From: Bugula neritina
Taxonomy: Eukaryota; Bryozoa; Gymnolaemata; Cheilostomatida; Bugulidae
DNA: 40,000 bases
Direction: 5' to 3'
NCBI GenBank assembly: GCA_964035545.1
Contig: OZ037770.1
Span: 10,724,963 to 10,764,962, forward strand
Positions 1 to 12,723 of this stretch are shown in pieces. The notes beneath the pieces are model-generated. The model was given only the letters and a program-made list of their open reading frames with translations. It searched no databases and had not been told where the DNA came from. A program made the translations under genes and the position numbers. Position 1 is the stretch's first letter. Every line of letters starts with the position of its first letter.

Positions 1-358
1 CAGTAGTGTTTTCTTACTCGCATGTTTACTCGGGAGATTTTAACGGACGAGACTAGGCGAAACAGTTAGTTTAATGCACACCTCCTTTTTCTTTGTAGCT
101 TAACATATTTTATTAATTCCAGCAGAAATTTGGATCAGTTTATGTAATTTAAGTCTACAAGCCATGCACGAATAACGTAGTGTTGCTTTCATCTTTTAAA
201 AATGCTCAAAGAGAGACCAGAGATGTTAATAGAAGATTTGTATTACAAGCAATAATGGTTTTGGTAAAGCTTCCTTTTCATGGAATAAAGACTAATTTTT
301 TTTGATGCTGAAAGATATTACAGTAACCCAAAGTCAAACTATTATAATATGATTTTAG

Positions 359-785
359 AAACAACAACTGTACCAGAACAAGACATCACAGTTCAATGGT
401 TGGCTCCAACAATTGCAGGATTGGTTTCAGCAATTATACTGATAGCAGTAGTAATTGCATTGATATTGGTAGTTGTATAAGTATTGTAAAAGATCTCGTT
501 TCTACTCATAATGGTCCACAATTTTATATAAAATATAGAGGTTTAGTTCTTCACTAAACCTTTTATCCTCTATCCTCTGTATAGGTCCGGTATTCCAAGA
601 AATCTGATACAGTCCGCCCTGACAAGAATGCCCTGTTCCAGCCTCCTGTGTTGAGATTCACAGCAAGAGAATTTCCTATTGGTCAAAACAGCTTTTCTGG
701 CAACTTTTTTGGCTCAGACTCTTCCAATTCAAATGATGGCTGGTCAACTGGCAAAAGAACTGGCAATGTCAAAAGAAAAATGTAA
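359..785 (+). CDS. 3' end of a single-pass membrane protein gene (partial)
   Basis: Two exons, 359-474 and 585-785 (stop TAA 783-785), joined in phase 0. The first follows a TTTTAG acceptor, enters in phase 1 and ends at a GTATAAG donor; the second follows a TATAG acceptor. The first exon encodes a short Thr-rich stretch, then a strongly hydrophobic segment of about 23 residues (A-G-L-V-S-A-I-I-L-I-A-V-V-I-A-L), read as a transmembrane helix. The second gives a basic stop-transfer sequence (VRYSKKSD) and a polar tail of about 60 residues rich in Ser, Asn and Gly, with no recognised domain. The likely topology is type I, with an extracellular part encoded to the left of the window. The exon pair is seen in sequence; the protein family is unknown. 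No upstream exon was found with confidence in bases 1-358. Confidence 0.6.
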
Positions 786-3103
786 GAGCTATATAATTTT
801 TGTATGACCTTAACATAGCAAAGTAAGCATGTGCCAGTCATGCTAGAACATATTTATTTTTGCTGCGGGGATTGAACCTTAGGATATAATGCAGGGGTGG
901 CTTTATAAAGTTGTTTTCATTAATATGTGAGATAATGTTAATTTTGCTACTGGATCAAGGAGTGATTTAAATTTGCTTTCATCGTTATGAAGTCTGGTGA
1001 ATCTAGAAAAAAAAGTATCAACACAAATAATATACTAATATACTATATATACTATATACTATATTATACTATTTGTCGCAGGCATATGAATAGAATATGC
1101 TGCATCTACTTTTAGAAAATTTTCAGTAAGTGCAGCACTAATTAACTATTCATGAAAGGTGTCTACCATGGAGTTTGTGTAGTTGCAGTTTTAAAAGTGA
1201 TTCCACAACATAAAACAAACCAGATAAAGTAAACTGCTTGCTTAGATTTTAGACCACTTTAAATACAACTGTTGATATGTAGCTATTTACAAGATGATGC
1301 GGATTGAAATGAGTTTGAGAGGCAATTTTCAACACTATGTTACCCTATCAGCCTTTAAAAATTAATATAGATCATGGATTGCTTGCTGACTTACAAAACA
1401 TCATTTATCCAACACTTCTAAATAGTGATGCCACAGTTTATAAATACCACTGGACTAATTTTACTTTTTTTGAAAAAAAAACCACCATATTCTCACTCAG
1501 TATAGCTTATTAACACAGAAGATAATTCTAAGTGTGTGATTTTATATTTGTATTTATTTTGTATAAGAAGTAACAATAGATTATTCCAGAAGTTTAGTGA
1601 CAAGACTAATATATTTGAAGGTTTTCTAAAGCGTTTCGAGATAATAAAAAACTATAGCATGATTACACTATATGCTTAAAAGCTAGTTAGTAACTGCTCA
1701 GTAATCTCGTGTTTGGGCTGGTAATGGAAGAAATGGCATGGTCGCTATATTCAACAAGCTAAAGTAGCACACTTGAAGTATCTGCATTTTTGAAAAAAAT
1801 ATTAGGTTCCTGAATTCAGTTCTTTTTCAAATATGCAAATACTTGAAGTGTTTATGTGTACTTTTAGGAATTACCAAAATCCAAGAAGATGGTATCAGAA
1901 ATCATTTGCCTAGAAACTTAACATGCAACCTAGCAGTGTCTATCTGATTCTAGGTTCTATTAGCTGATGACAATTAATTTTATTTCTATAATATATTTTC
2001 TACTAATTAAAAATGATTAGTTTAGTTAATGTAAGACTACCTACATCATTGTATTTCCGTGATATAATAAATTTGTGATAATTTATTCAATACATAGTGT
2101 TTCTACAGTTCAAAGTAACAGGTTGTATATCTTAATATTTTTTTATCCTTTCTATGCTAAACACTAGCAGCAAAGTTATTAACGACTGCCATATATCATA
2201 CTCTGCAGAACTCTTATAACCTATTAATATATAGTAGCTTTTTAACCAAATTAGTGTTAGCCTTATTTATCAAACATGTTATATCTTGAATAAATATGTT
2301 TTAAACCTATAAAAAATTTTCAACGTTCAGTGAGTTGTTTTAAATTATCAGGCATAATGTTAATATTTAAACAGTGTAGTTTTATGGTAAAAGAAAACCT
2401 AATATTTCAATCATAAAGTTCAATATAAAAATATTCTCACAAAGCAATAAAATATAATTAAGTTGGTGTAAAATTTAGAGCAAAATTCTTTAAAAAAACA
2501 TACAATCTTTTACATGGAATTGAGGATCATTATTAAAATTAAAAGAATAGTTTGTTAAACTGCTTAGCGTTAATATTCTACAAAAATATATATGGATGAG
2601 ATAAATTATGAAAAATAAACTTAAATTTTTATGTTAATAGAATAATGTTATGTCTAGGCAGCTTTTTCCCAGTTCTGTATAGCTTGAGCTTGGTGAGTTT
2701 CACTTTCTGTCAGCATTGACTTACCTAACTACAAAAGCATCATTTTAAATTTAAATTATATATTTTTAACATGGCACACATGACTGGTTTGATGACATTT
2801 ATTAGTGATAATTAGTACATACATTATTAGATAACCATAACATGTGTAATCAGTTAAAGAGTTCCCAATACAGTTTATAAGCTTCTAAATCCTCAGATTG
2901 CTTAAGAGTTAGCATACACATTCTGGCTATAGTACAACCTACTTATAGCTTTCTTATTAGTGCACTCTACATATGGAAATATTTGCAAACTTAATAAACT
3001 ATTAGGCCTAAATAATCAAAATATATCATGAGCTAAGGATTGGCTATATATACAGATCATAAGTAAATCAACTAAGAATCTTTTTATCTAAACAAAAGGT
3101 AAA

Positions 3104-3214
<111 letters not shown>

Positions 3215-3419
3215 ACACTCTGACAACCATTAACAATGTCATACTAATTTGAAAAGCAAATACTATAAAAAGTAATTTTTATGGCTTTCGGAGATTGACA
3301 ATTAAAAGAAAAGTTACCAGATTTGGTCCAAGCAACAGCAACACTGCGTTAATTTTCTATATCATTTGCACTGGAGGAATTGCTGCAGATTCTCCCTTTT
3401 CATAGTCAGATAGTTCTAT

Positions 3420-3432
3420 GGGGGGGGGGGGG
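3420..3432. repeat. Homopolymer G tract (13 G)
   Basis: Thirteen consecutive G in otherwise AT-rich DNA, followed by TTTGGGG. The minus strand is a C-run. Confidence 0.95.
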
Positions 3433-3558
3433 TTTGGGGTACACAAGTCGATTTTTTTTGTTTTAATACAAAAACAGATCATATTATGCAATGCTGTCAC
3501 ATTTAGTACACTCCTTCATGACAAAGTCATACATAATTTATGCCTTGCTAGAGCTTAC

Positions 3559-4870
3559 TTGGATTTTGAAATCAAGCAGACAATGACAGTGATAGCAACA
3601 CCAATAACCAGCTAGAACATTAATTGTTACTCTAACTCCAATGTATAGTGGCAATATTTATTTGAAACTTTGTTGGCTGGTTCTACGGTAGACAACTGAG
3701 GTCTCAGTCCAACTGTGGTAGTTGATTCAAACAGAGTAGTCAATGATGGGTTGAGTATGCTTATCACCTTGAATCCTGCAATACACAAAGTAAAGACACC
3801 AAATTAGCTTAAAATTAATAAATCTAACTCTATACACTTTGTTGAACTGAAAGATATGAAAAAATCCATTCAAATCTAAAAAATCCATGTCTAATCATCA
3901 AAATCTAAACTTGTGGATTTATCAAAAATAGCTGTCTGGTAAAAATTGCACAAGTAAAAATATCACAGTAAAAGTGGCACAGTTAATAATTGAAAAGTAG
4001 GTAAAACTGGCTCGGTTTCAATATTGGGTTTGGAGCTTAAGTTTAGGGGTAGAGGTTTGAGTTAGGGGTTTGGAAAAATTTAACATTCGTGTGCCATTTC
4101 ATCTTACGTTTTCATCAGTGCCATTTTTACCTAAAAACATCAGTATGAATGCCGAGAGGTTTTCAACATAAGATAAAATATTACATAGATATGAGCTTGA
4201 AGCTATTTTATGTTTAATGTTAAGACTTTGTCTGGTTAAGGACTTAGTGTATCGTGTATCGTGACACATTCATATCCACCTGGAGTGTTAGAGCAATCGT
4301 GTGAGTCATCACAGTCATATGTCTCTTCAATGCATTCATTAATGTCTAACTAGAATAAGGGTTTTCGTTATAATAAAATATTTCATTTTATAAAATTTCT
4401 TTGTGGGTGTGTTTTTAACTTCATTAACTCCATATACCAGAAGCAATAGTGTTAATAATTAGACTGTTGTGTAATATTGTCCACTAATTTATTAATGATT
4501 CTTTGTATTTAAAGCCTTGTTAGCAACAATACTTCAAATAGCCTAAAACAAATATTATCAGCAAAGTTGTGTGATACTTGCAATTATAAATAAATATTAT
4601 GATTACTTATATAAATAGCTACATAAGTTAGCATAATGTTGTACATTAATTATTGCTTATTCCAGCTAATAATACGTTAAATAAATGTAAGTCAATTTCA
4701 AAAAGCAAACTATGGCAGGTATTTCAGTCAAATTCTTATCAGTACAGGTGTTATCATCTGTATCAAGAACATATAACCAGATACACAGCTACAATTGTAT
4801 CCACCATCTGTATTTGTACAGATCTGAGAATACGCATCTGTTCCTAGAGCACATTCATCAGCATAAAAAA
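3559..4870 (-). pseudogene. EGF-domain membrane protein gene, partly decayed
   Basis: Minus-strand exons of what looks like a type I membrane protein. (1) About 4738-4870 translates to an EGF-like module (ADEC..., CTNTDGGYNCSC, then TDDNTCTD). A one-base frame break separates its two halves; no AG precedes the module start, and the expected donor reads ATAAGA. (2) 4345 down to about 4256, after a TTAG acceptor, encodes the start of a calcium-binding EGF module (INEC...CDD...CSNTPGGYEC) but reaches TAA before the last Cys pair. (3) 3775 down to about 3630, after a TTGCAG acceptor, is Ser/Thr-rich. (4) 3611-3559, after TTCTAG and before GTAAGC, encodes a hydrophobic segment (LVIGVAITVIVCLI), a likely membrane helix. 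The chain EGF, stalk, membrane span is coherent, but the lesions suggest a decaying gene or copy. Exon joins not stated are undetermined. Confidence 0.5.
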
Positions 4871-6095
4871 GAAATTAATCCAGAAGTCAAGTCAGGCAGC
4901 AATTACAATTGACTATTTAAAGCGTAATATAATATTTATTTACAAAACAGTACTTGAAATTTTAAAAAATAAGAAGCAATAAAACAGGTCAAGCTTTGTG
5001 AAGCAGCAAAGAACTACGTACAAGTTTTTGAAGTTTTTCTAATTTAATTCTTTCAAATAATACATATTATGTAACTTTTACATACTAAAATAATGTTAAT
5101 CCCAATGCTATAGAGCAATATGAACCAAGCATGGGAGTGTTAATGCATTATGCTGCAGCCAATCATTTGAGAGGTATGAAATTTGTTATGAATGGACAAA
5201 AGCATTGACCTTAACCTATATAACTAAATTCTTATGTTTACATAAACTGCTTCGACACATCTGTGAACCAGTTCAACAAATGAACTGAGGAACAATCGGG
5301 AGGTAACATTTTTTTCAGAAAATACTGCGGGCTCTGGGAATAAAATAATAAAAAAAAACCCTCATATTAAAACTTGAGAGAACGCCAACCAGCTGAAAAG
5401 GTGAATACCATTTTTGTATAAGTTAAATTTGTTGTATTTGAAAAAATTTGATGGGGGGATGGGAGTGAAAATTTGAAAATTAATTGTTTACACAGAAAGA
5501 TCTGTGAACATGAAGGAACATGAAGTGAACTGACTAATTAATCAAAATCGAACAGCTATTTACAGTCAAGCATTCTTTTGAAAAGACGCAAACACTTTTT
5601 TTTGGTCACAGAAGAAATATATTTATGAGAAAACATGGGTGTGTCTAAAACATCCAGGGCTAGGTGAGCAGTTGGAAACAAAAAATAACAGAAAATATAC
5701 TATTTACATTTAAAGAGTGTCAAAATCAGAAAAGATACAACTAAAATAGATTGAAAGTAATGCTATAAAGTTATAGATTTCAGTCTAGTGTAATAGATAT
5801 AACACAACCGCACTTATTGTGAAAAATATTTCTGTTGCTGAGAAACTAGTTGAAGGATACAAGAAATTTAGTGAAACAAATAAAGTGACAAAATGTGTAG
5901 AGATATAGTGAAAAGCTGCATTATAGAACTATGTTTCAATAACATTAATAAAAGCAGAGAGTGTATATGAAGTATAAAGAAAAACCAAAGGGGAAGTGTA
6001 TATAAAAACAATTGGTGAGCTACTAAAGGGAGCAGGAAAAGTGAAGGACGTAAGAGCAAAAATTTGATGCAGATAACGAAATCTATGTTTTATAG
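4871..6095. other. Non-coding stretch, no gene seen
   Basis: AT-rich DNA. The hydrophobic open frames on the minus strand near 5.9-6.1 kb look like by-products of A-rich plus-strand sequence and have no family resemblance. Confidence 0.5.
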
Positions 6096-6175
6096 GATGA
6101 AGAACTCCAGAGTGATGACCAACATACTGCAGCACCTGGTTCTGGCATAATTACTACAGCAGACAATAAACACAG
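6096..6175 (+). CDS. Possible small internal exon
   Basis: An 80-base open stretch between a TTTTATAG acceptor and a CACAG/GTTAAC donor, translating to an acidic, polar peptide (DEELQSDDQHTAAPG...). It lies just upstream of the Thr/Pro-coding tract, but its exit phase (2) does not match the phase needed to enter the Thr-rich frame at 6197. Either the junction differs from the obvious one or the locus is broken. No domain recognised. Confidence 0.25.
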
Positions 6176-6204
6176 GTTAACCGGGTATTTTTGTAGAAAG
6201 CATT

Positions 6205-6455
6205 GTACCAGCAACATCCACAACATCCACCACTACTACGACACCGACAACAACTACAACTCTCACCACTACTATGACGTCGACAACAGTTGTTCTAGTA
6301 GTTGGTGTTGTAGTGGTTGTTGGTGTTGCGGTGGTTGTTGGTGTTGTAGTGGTAGTTGGTGTTGTAGTGGTAGTTGGTGTTGTAGTGGTTGTTGGTGTTG
6401 TAGTGGTTTTTGGCACTACAACACCAACTACCAATACAACTACAGCGGTTTCAAC
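6205..6455. repeat. Thr/Pro-coding 18-bp minisatellite with inverted core
   Basis: From 6205 to about 6287 the plus strand reads as Thr-rich, Pro-punctuated codons (ACA/ACT/ACC). From about 6288 to 6416 it switches to the reverse complement, with an 18-base period around GTAGTGGTTGTTGGTGTT, so here the minus strand reads as repeated PTTTTT. From 6416 to about 6455 the plus strand is again Thr/Pro-coding and then becomes Arg-rich (PRPNRRR). The simplest reading is a mucin-like coding tract whose central block was inverted. Similar Thr-rich linkers occur in the gene at 22.4-25.5 kb. Whether either strand is still expressed is unknown. Confidence 0.7.
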
Positions 6456-6644
6456 TCCTAGACCAAATAGAAGACGTTTTCGATTTAGACTTTTCATACT
6501 TATACTCCGTTTTGTGAGATTCTTCAGCCAAAAATTTTGATTGCTCTGATCCAGAGCTTGCAGACAGAAGTTCTCTAACTTACCTGCGGTTTGAAGTAAG
6601 TTGCCTTTGCAATTGTAATAAATTACCATAACTATCCACAAAGC

Positions 6645-8370
6645 TTCTTACTAGAATTCGCCTGAAGATAGTTGGTCAGATCTAGCTTCAACTAAATTGC
6701 TGAGAACAAATAAAAGTACATCACTACTAATTTAAAGCTGCACCAAAGTGGCTAAAGCAGTGATGTTGAGTGTTTTCCTGTGACATGTTGCACTCTGTAC
6801 ACCAAGTATACTAACTTCACGATTGATTCAAAAAGCTTACTGGCTGGTACACTATCCATGAGCTCCTTCGACATATTAGTATAGGTTGGTAACAAATTGT
6901 CTTCTAAGGATACATGCAGATGCAAAAGTTTCAAACTAAATCCTTACTTGATTATATGTGGACATATCAAGCCTAACCTAGTGAACTTCTTATACATTTG
7001 TATATGATTGCTGTAGACTATGAACTTCTTTTAGTTATTGCATATTTGCATTGTTTTTGAACCAAACTTTTCGATATTAGCTAAAGGATCTACTTACTTT
7101 AGAGTAATGATGCATGCATAACGTGGGAAATTAACCAATATTCACATAAAGGAGTGTGAGTTATATAAAGATCGTGATAACTATGACATCACTCATCAGT
7201 ATATTCTAGCGTATATAGTCCCAGTGTGTACAGCTAGACTGACAATATGTGTATAACTCTTGTCACGCAATGATAATAAATAAAGGTAAACACTTTCAAA
7301 CTAATTATAGTCTTTTCCAGTTCCAGTATCAACGTAAGTGTTGAGACATAACTGAGGCAAAAGATTCAACCTAATGTTAATTATTGAACAAAGCCTGCAT
7401 GCTTCAAGTAGTAACATTACATGCATGTTTTGATGAGGCTTTTCAACATGTCAAAAAGACACAGCATTTACCTGAAACTTATTTTATGCACTGAAACTTC
7501 GCCATATTACATGTTTTCATAACTTTCTTGTTATAAAATTTTAACAAATGTAATACATAGAGCAAAAGGTAAAATTTTTACAAAAATATTTAGCTTTAAA
7601 TTATGCATTTTACATGGCTAGAATCATTTGATTTTAGCGAAAATAAATGACAATTTTGCTAAAATCTGCAAAGGAAATTGTCTGCCTTTACTTAAACAAT
7701 TTTGGCACATATGATGGAAAAACGATAAAAAGTTTACATAAGGAATATATTTCTCAAATTTCTGAATTAAACTATATCTATAACAAAAATAAACTCTAAA
7801 TTATTGATATTTACAGGAACTAAAAATTATTCCATCTTCCCTACGTTTCTCGGTTTCTCGGAACTTTTAGAGAGTTTCTTATATTTGCCATCTTTTTTCT
7901 GTAAATTTTTACCTTGCATGCAGCTAATTGTAGCACTGAAAAGAAAAAATAAGCAAAAATTTTCTATGGCCAACAGTTTTTTGGAAGGTTGTATTAAAGA
8001 ATTGCAATTTGACATGCTGCACAATAAATCAATTATATATAGACAGTCATATTTGAGTAATAGTAAAAGGCTGTAATATCCTATTGAAAAATTGTTATAT
8101 AGAAACTAAATTAATTTAAATTTACAGCAGAAATAGTATATACCACAGAATACTATAACATGTATGTTTTCACCTATCCTATTCTCACCTATCTCCACTT
8201 TGTCCTGTTTGGGTAGCAAGCATGCTATAACATGTATGTATATAGTGTAGACAAAAAGTTTTGAAAATTGTTTTTCAAAAAAATAGGCAATGTGTTTATT
8301 TACATGCTATTGTGAATATTGGCAGCTATAGATGAGAAAAACTCAATTATTCAAGTAGTTATAATATTAC
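6645..8370. other. Non-coding stretch; missing 3' exons of the MS4A-like copy would lie here
   Basis: No convincing coding exon was found on either strand. In particular I see no counterpart of the third membrane-span exon expected on the minus strand downstream of 8371. Confidence 0.45.
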
Positions 8371-10193
8371 CCAATATGTTAGTTTTTTCCTTATTGCCAA
8401 CATTTCAATGCTGCCAAAAATAACCATCTGAAAAAGAAATGTATAATATGTTATATTACTTCCCTATAATAACTTTTGATAACAATTTAATCTAAATATA
8501 AATACATCATGTTTATATTGTTTAAATACCGTTGTTATAGTTGTTATAGCATTATTAGGTTGAAAAGATCATGTTTTTACTACAGTCTTGTTTGAACACA
8601 GGTTTATAGTTGCCATCCCTGTGAGAAACCCATGATTGGAAAGGGTTTGTGTTAAAATTAGGCTAAAAACTTATTTAGATGGGCGCAATTATGACTGGAT
8701 GCTCTTCCTAACATCACCAATAGCCCTAGTCCAGTTCAAACCAATGGCTTCCTTTTTACTGCTCTATACCCCCCTAGACCACTGCTGTTCCCTTGTTAGA
8801 AATTATAGAGCTTAACAACAGATGACGATATAAACTTAGCTGTTGAGCACTTAGAACTTGACAAACACCTATAATAACATATTTGTGAATACATAATACT
8901 AATACATATAATATAATAAAGCACTTACTACTAGACTACAGGCTAAACTAACTCTGTATCTGCTTTCAACTGATGTATTCTCATTTGACATTGTCCAGTA
9001 AAGGGGTGAAATATTCATAATGATCAGCAGAACTCCACATACAATCTGAGCCACTGCTGGGAAATTATTCCTGAAACAAGACATTAAATTAACAAGGTTA
9101 TGCAATGAAATAAAATGTATAAACTAACATTTCATTATATTTATTAATTTAATGCAATCTGCCAATGAGAATCAATATTAGTTGTTTCTATAAATAAGAC
9201 ACTATAGTGGTTTATTAAAAGCTAAATAATCTATTTTATATATAATCTATGAAAGAACTAAACCATCAGAAAACAGACGGACAACACAAAGCGGTATTTT
9301 CAAAAAGCTATAGTTGGTTGCAGTGCTTATTTAGTTATTTCTCTATCACAATAGCATTGCAACATTCCTATTGCTTAACTGATGAACTATAATATTGATA
9401 AAATGTCTACAGAAACCTTAATACAAACTAAATTGACATGGGTGCACAACTCTAAAGTTGGATTTGTATCATAGGTATAATATCTTCAGGTTTTAACACT
9501 AAATATAACAAAGATTTAATTAGGCAGTTATGGTTTAAGAATTGAAGTTTTACCACAAAAGCAATGGCAGCAAGAAATGGCCTGCTCCAACAGAAAATTA
9601 TGCAAACAATATATTTCACAGGTAGTCCAACTATTAACTTTTTATAAGCCAATGCTTTTAATAGTATTTGTTTTTAGACTGTAATGCTATAGAGTCAAAG
9701 TATCCATAGCCTAAATTTCTCCAATATTACTGCTGATAGTAATGGAGAAAGCCAGCCAAAGCTCAAAGTTGAAGTAACATTAATTCAGTAAACAAGTTGG
9801 CAAAAACATATATACGATACTCATCATGCTTAGCTGAGCACAACTGCAGTTGGCTCATATTCTAATTTTGTTGCCATGTGAGATTTATACACCCCTCACA
9901 TGTTATATCTTTGGTATTACATGAAATCATTCAAGCAACATTAATCTACAATAACTAACTGCAGAAGAGAATTTTAAATTACATGGATTTCCAGTTGATT
10001 GACTTTGACAAAAGTTCCTCATTCTTGTGTCTGTTTTTGCCAGTTTCTATGATAGATATACTTGGAGACTCTGTAACTGCAGTATAGTTTTATTTGGTTT
10101 CATTGAAATATTAGCACTAGTAGTAAAGACAGCTGCATGTTCATTTTCTCCATTCCTGGCATCTTTTGCTTCTTGACTGGCAGCGATCTTCAT
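8371..10193 (-). pseudogene. MS4A/CD20-like four-span protein, frameshifted copy
   Basis: Three minus-strand exons match, in order and phase, the plus-strand MS4A-like gene at 34 kb. Exon 1, 10193-9983, starts at ATG 10193 and encodes a polar N-terminus; the frame must slip by one base near KPNKT to reach AVTESPS..., and only then is its exit phase (2) correct. Exon 2, 9070-8929, after TTTCAG and before GTAAGT, enters in phase 2 and encodes the first membrane span (AVAQIVCGVLLIIMNISPLYW). Exon 3, 8427-8371, after TTTTTCAG and before GTAATA, encodes the second span (MVIFGSIEMLAIRKKL) and is 57 bases, the same length as in the 34-kb gene. No later exon was found. The family consists of small four-helix plasma-membrane proteins. 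The frame break and missing 3' part favour a pseudogene, but an assembly error is possible. Confidence 0.55.
8590..8790. repeat. Possible old interspersed repeat fragment
   Basis: A less AT-rich patch containing GACTGGATGCTCTTCCTAAC at 8694-8713. It resembles a motif I recall from dispersed repeats in aquatic animal genomes. Recognition is from memory only and the boundaries are guesses. Confidence 0.25.
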
Positions 10194-11938
10194 AACTAAA
10201 ATAGTAATAATTTTCTTTAGTAAAGGGCAAACACTCTTTTAGCTATAAAACACTGAAACAGAAACCAAGGGTGCATTTATTTACCATTTACATGTAGGAG
10301 TAGTATAGTGGAAACATTAAGATAGTTCTTTATCTTTTTTATAAATTTTGGTTTGTGTCACATATAACTTATTTTGCTATACATTTCTAATCTCTAACAC
10401 TGCATTTTCTTGATTTTTCCAGAACTGCACCTATTGAAGTTATTTTTTCAGTACTGCACAGGGCAGGACCATTCAGGCATTACAGTTAACCAATTGGATA
10501 TCTTTTTGCTGAGATGCTATACAAATTGAGAAAATCCTGCAATAAAGAAGAGTTTTGTTTTGATCAGCTAATGTGTGATCATATCAACAAGGAGCTTACA
10601 CAAAGCGTAATATTGCTTTAATTAGCTTTGCATGAATTACTATTATAAACACAGATGACCCACTTTAATTTGAGAGACACTCTATAATACACCCTTTGTG
10701 TATTTTGTACACTACAAAAAAGAATTCTGCATCTATATACTTGAATAATTCTTTGGTTAGTATTTTTACCAACTTAACTAAATCAACAATTTTTTTAAAA
10801 TCATTTTCAGTGTAGCCTACTTGTTGGGACTTTACATAAGCAGGAAAGCTTTGCCCTAATTAATGGATGATAGCTTTTTACATATAATCTCGGCTATGCC
10901 AGCTATATTATGATTTCTCCACATTTATTTGGGTTACTACACAAAAGCTAACCTTTTTGACTAATATAAAACGCCAGGATTTTTTACTTATCCGCACTTG
11001 TTTCTCACACTTGTAACTTTCAACGTATGATATAACCTTTTTCACATTGCTATTTTCTTTCAATAAAAAATTCTATACACTTAAAACACAACAGTATATA
11101 TATATATATATATATATATTTATTGTACTTTATTAAGTATAGAAAGACAACTCTAAATCACACAAATAATGTTATTTGACAAAATGGAAAATTTCTATAT
11201 ATAGCTCAAAATTATCTTTTAATACTTCCATTGTATCTAAGGCAATGAATATATTATTTGCTTCGTGCATATATATTATTGTATACATAATATAATACTT
11301 CCTCCGGCTATACTTGTTTAAATACACATGAAAAAGCAGCTAATTGCTCTCATTTGACGTAATGGACACAGACAACTCCAGGCAGCTTACTTTTTGACTC
11401 CATACTCTTTTCAAGTTCTTGGGTAATAAGATTAAAAATATAATTGATAATTAACATACTCATACCAAGTATATAATGTCTTGAGTAAATTTACTTAGTT
11501 GTCATGGTTTCAATCTGGGAAGATCTATACTTTGACATACGAGTTTCTGATTCATTATAGTTGTTTTGTACAGGAGATTAGCCAATGATATATTATATTC
11601 AACACATTATAAATGCCTGCATTGGTAAAATCTATAACACTGTGTTTAAGTTAACAAGGAACTATATTCTACTTAGGGTTAATTTTCTGTAACACTGATA
11701 TTAATACTGTTTTTTTAAGTTTTATTCTAAATTGCCTGTCAAACTGTTTGAATAAAAAGGAAACACTATGAAAAACAGCAATGCTGAACGTAAGTTAACT
11801 AAAAGCATTGTTTTGTTTAAGCAGTATATATAACCCAAAGTATAAGCACTGTTTTGAAAAATTATCTGCAGTGAAAATAAAATACCATGCAAACACATTG
11901 ACTAATTCATAAATCATATTTTAAAAATTACCTACATA
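10194..11938. other. Non-coding stretch with a short (TA)n
   Basis: AT-rich DNA without a supported exon. A short TA run lies at about 11095-11119. Confidence 0.5.
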
Positions 11939-11939
11939 T

Positions 11940-12660
11940 GCAGTGCAAACATACTTAGCTTCAAAGTTTTTACCATACAAAGCTTTGATTTTATTATATA
12001 ACAGTCTGATAAACAGCAAACTTACATATTGCTTAGAAGCCTGGGGAAGTGCCCCTAAAACCCATCTGAACAAGTTGCTTTTAATTCAAAAACGCATTAT
12101 TCGCATTATTTTCCACATATCACCTACTGAACACACGTCACCTCTATTTATCAAAGCAGAAATTCTTCCTATTGATCTCTTGTATATCTACCGCCTATGT
12201 CTTCTTGGTCATTCAGCTTATTATACTCCATCTCACACCAAACAACCACCAACTTACCTCACCAGACATTCTGAACTTTCCTTACCCTTACCTCTCTCTA
12301 CCACCGCAGCAGGTCATCGTCAAGTGTCCTACCAGATGTCTAGAAATTGGAATAAGCTACCTCTGACTTTAAGACATCATCAAAGCTTTGCCACATTTAA
12401 AATATTGTTGAAAAAGCACCTACTAAAATATTTAACTTAATCTGAATAAATAGTTCCCACTATTTTTTCAACTGCCACTTGGGCCCCGCTCCTTGAATAG
12501 CTATGCTACTGAGCACATGGGCCCCCATCTTGACTTCGATTGATATTATATATAAATTGAATTTAGCTCTTTTTGTGATACTGTTGTATATTTGTATTTT
12601 TTTGTCCTTTTGTTTTTTTTTGATGGAAATAAAGAAAACAAACAAACAAACAAACAAACA
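11940..12660 (+). mobile_element. 5'-truncated non-LTR retrotransposon, C-terminal ORF2 plus tail
   Basis: The open frame 11943-12440 (about 165 residues) matches the region C-terminal to the fingers and palm of a Jockey/CR1-type reverse transcriptase: LLYNSLINSKLTYCLEAWG, then LLLIQKRIIRII, HTSPLF, ILPIDLLYIY, and near the end STTAAGHRQVSYQ...WNKLP. The frame opens with GTG and no ATG, as expected of a 5' truncation. A non-coding 3' end follows with AATAAA at 12629 and a (CAAA)n tail to about 12660. It lies on the opposite strand from the gene that ends at 12724 and sits just past its 3' end. The catalytic RT and endonuclease parts are absent, so it cannot move by itself. Confidence 0.85.
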
Positions 12661-12723
12661 TCTAAATAATTAAGAGAAATGAAGAAAACATAAATCGATA
12701 AATCTATAGACACTGATAATATT

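Noticed and set aside
7804-8076. Open frame of 90 codons (+) with an opposing frame (-)
   Set aside because: Biased, AT-driven composition, no convincing splice context and no family resemblance. It is also not the missing MS4A exon.
9452-9652. Hydrophobic minus-strand open frame between exons 1 and 2 of the MS4A-like copy
   Set aside because: Exons 1 and 2 already join in the correct phase without it, and it does not match the family.
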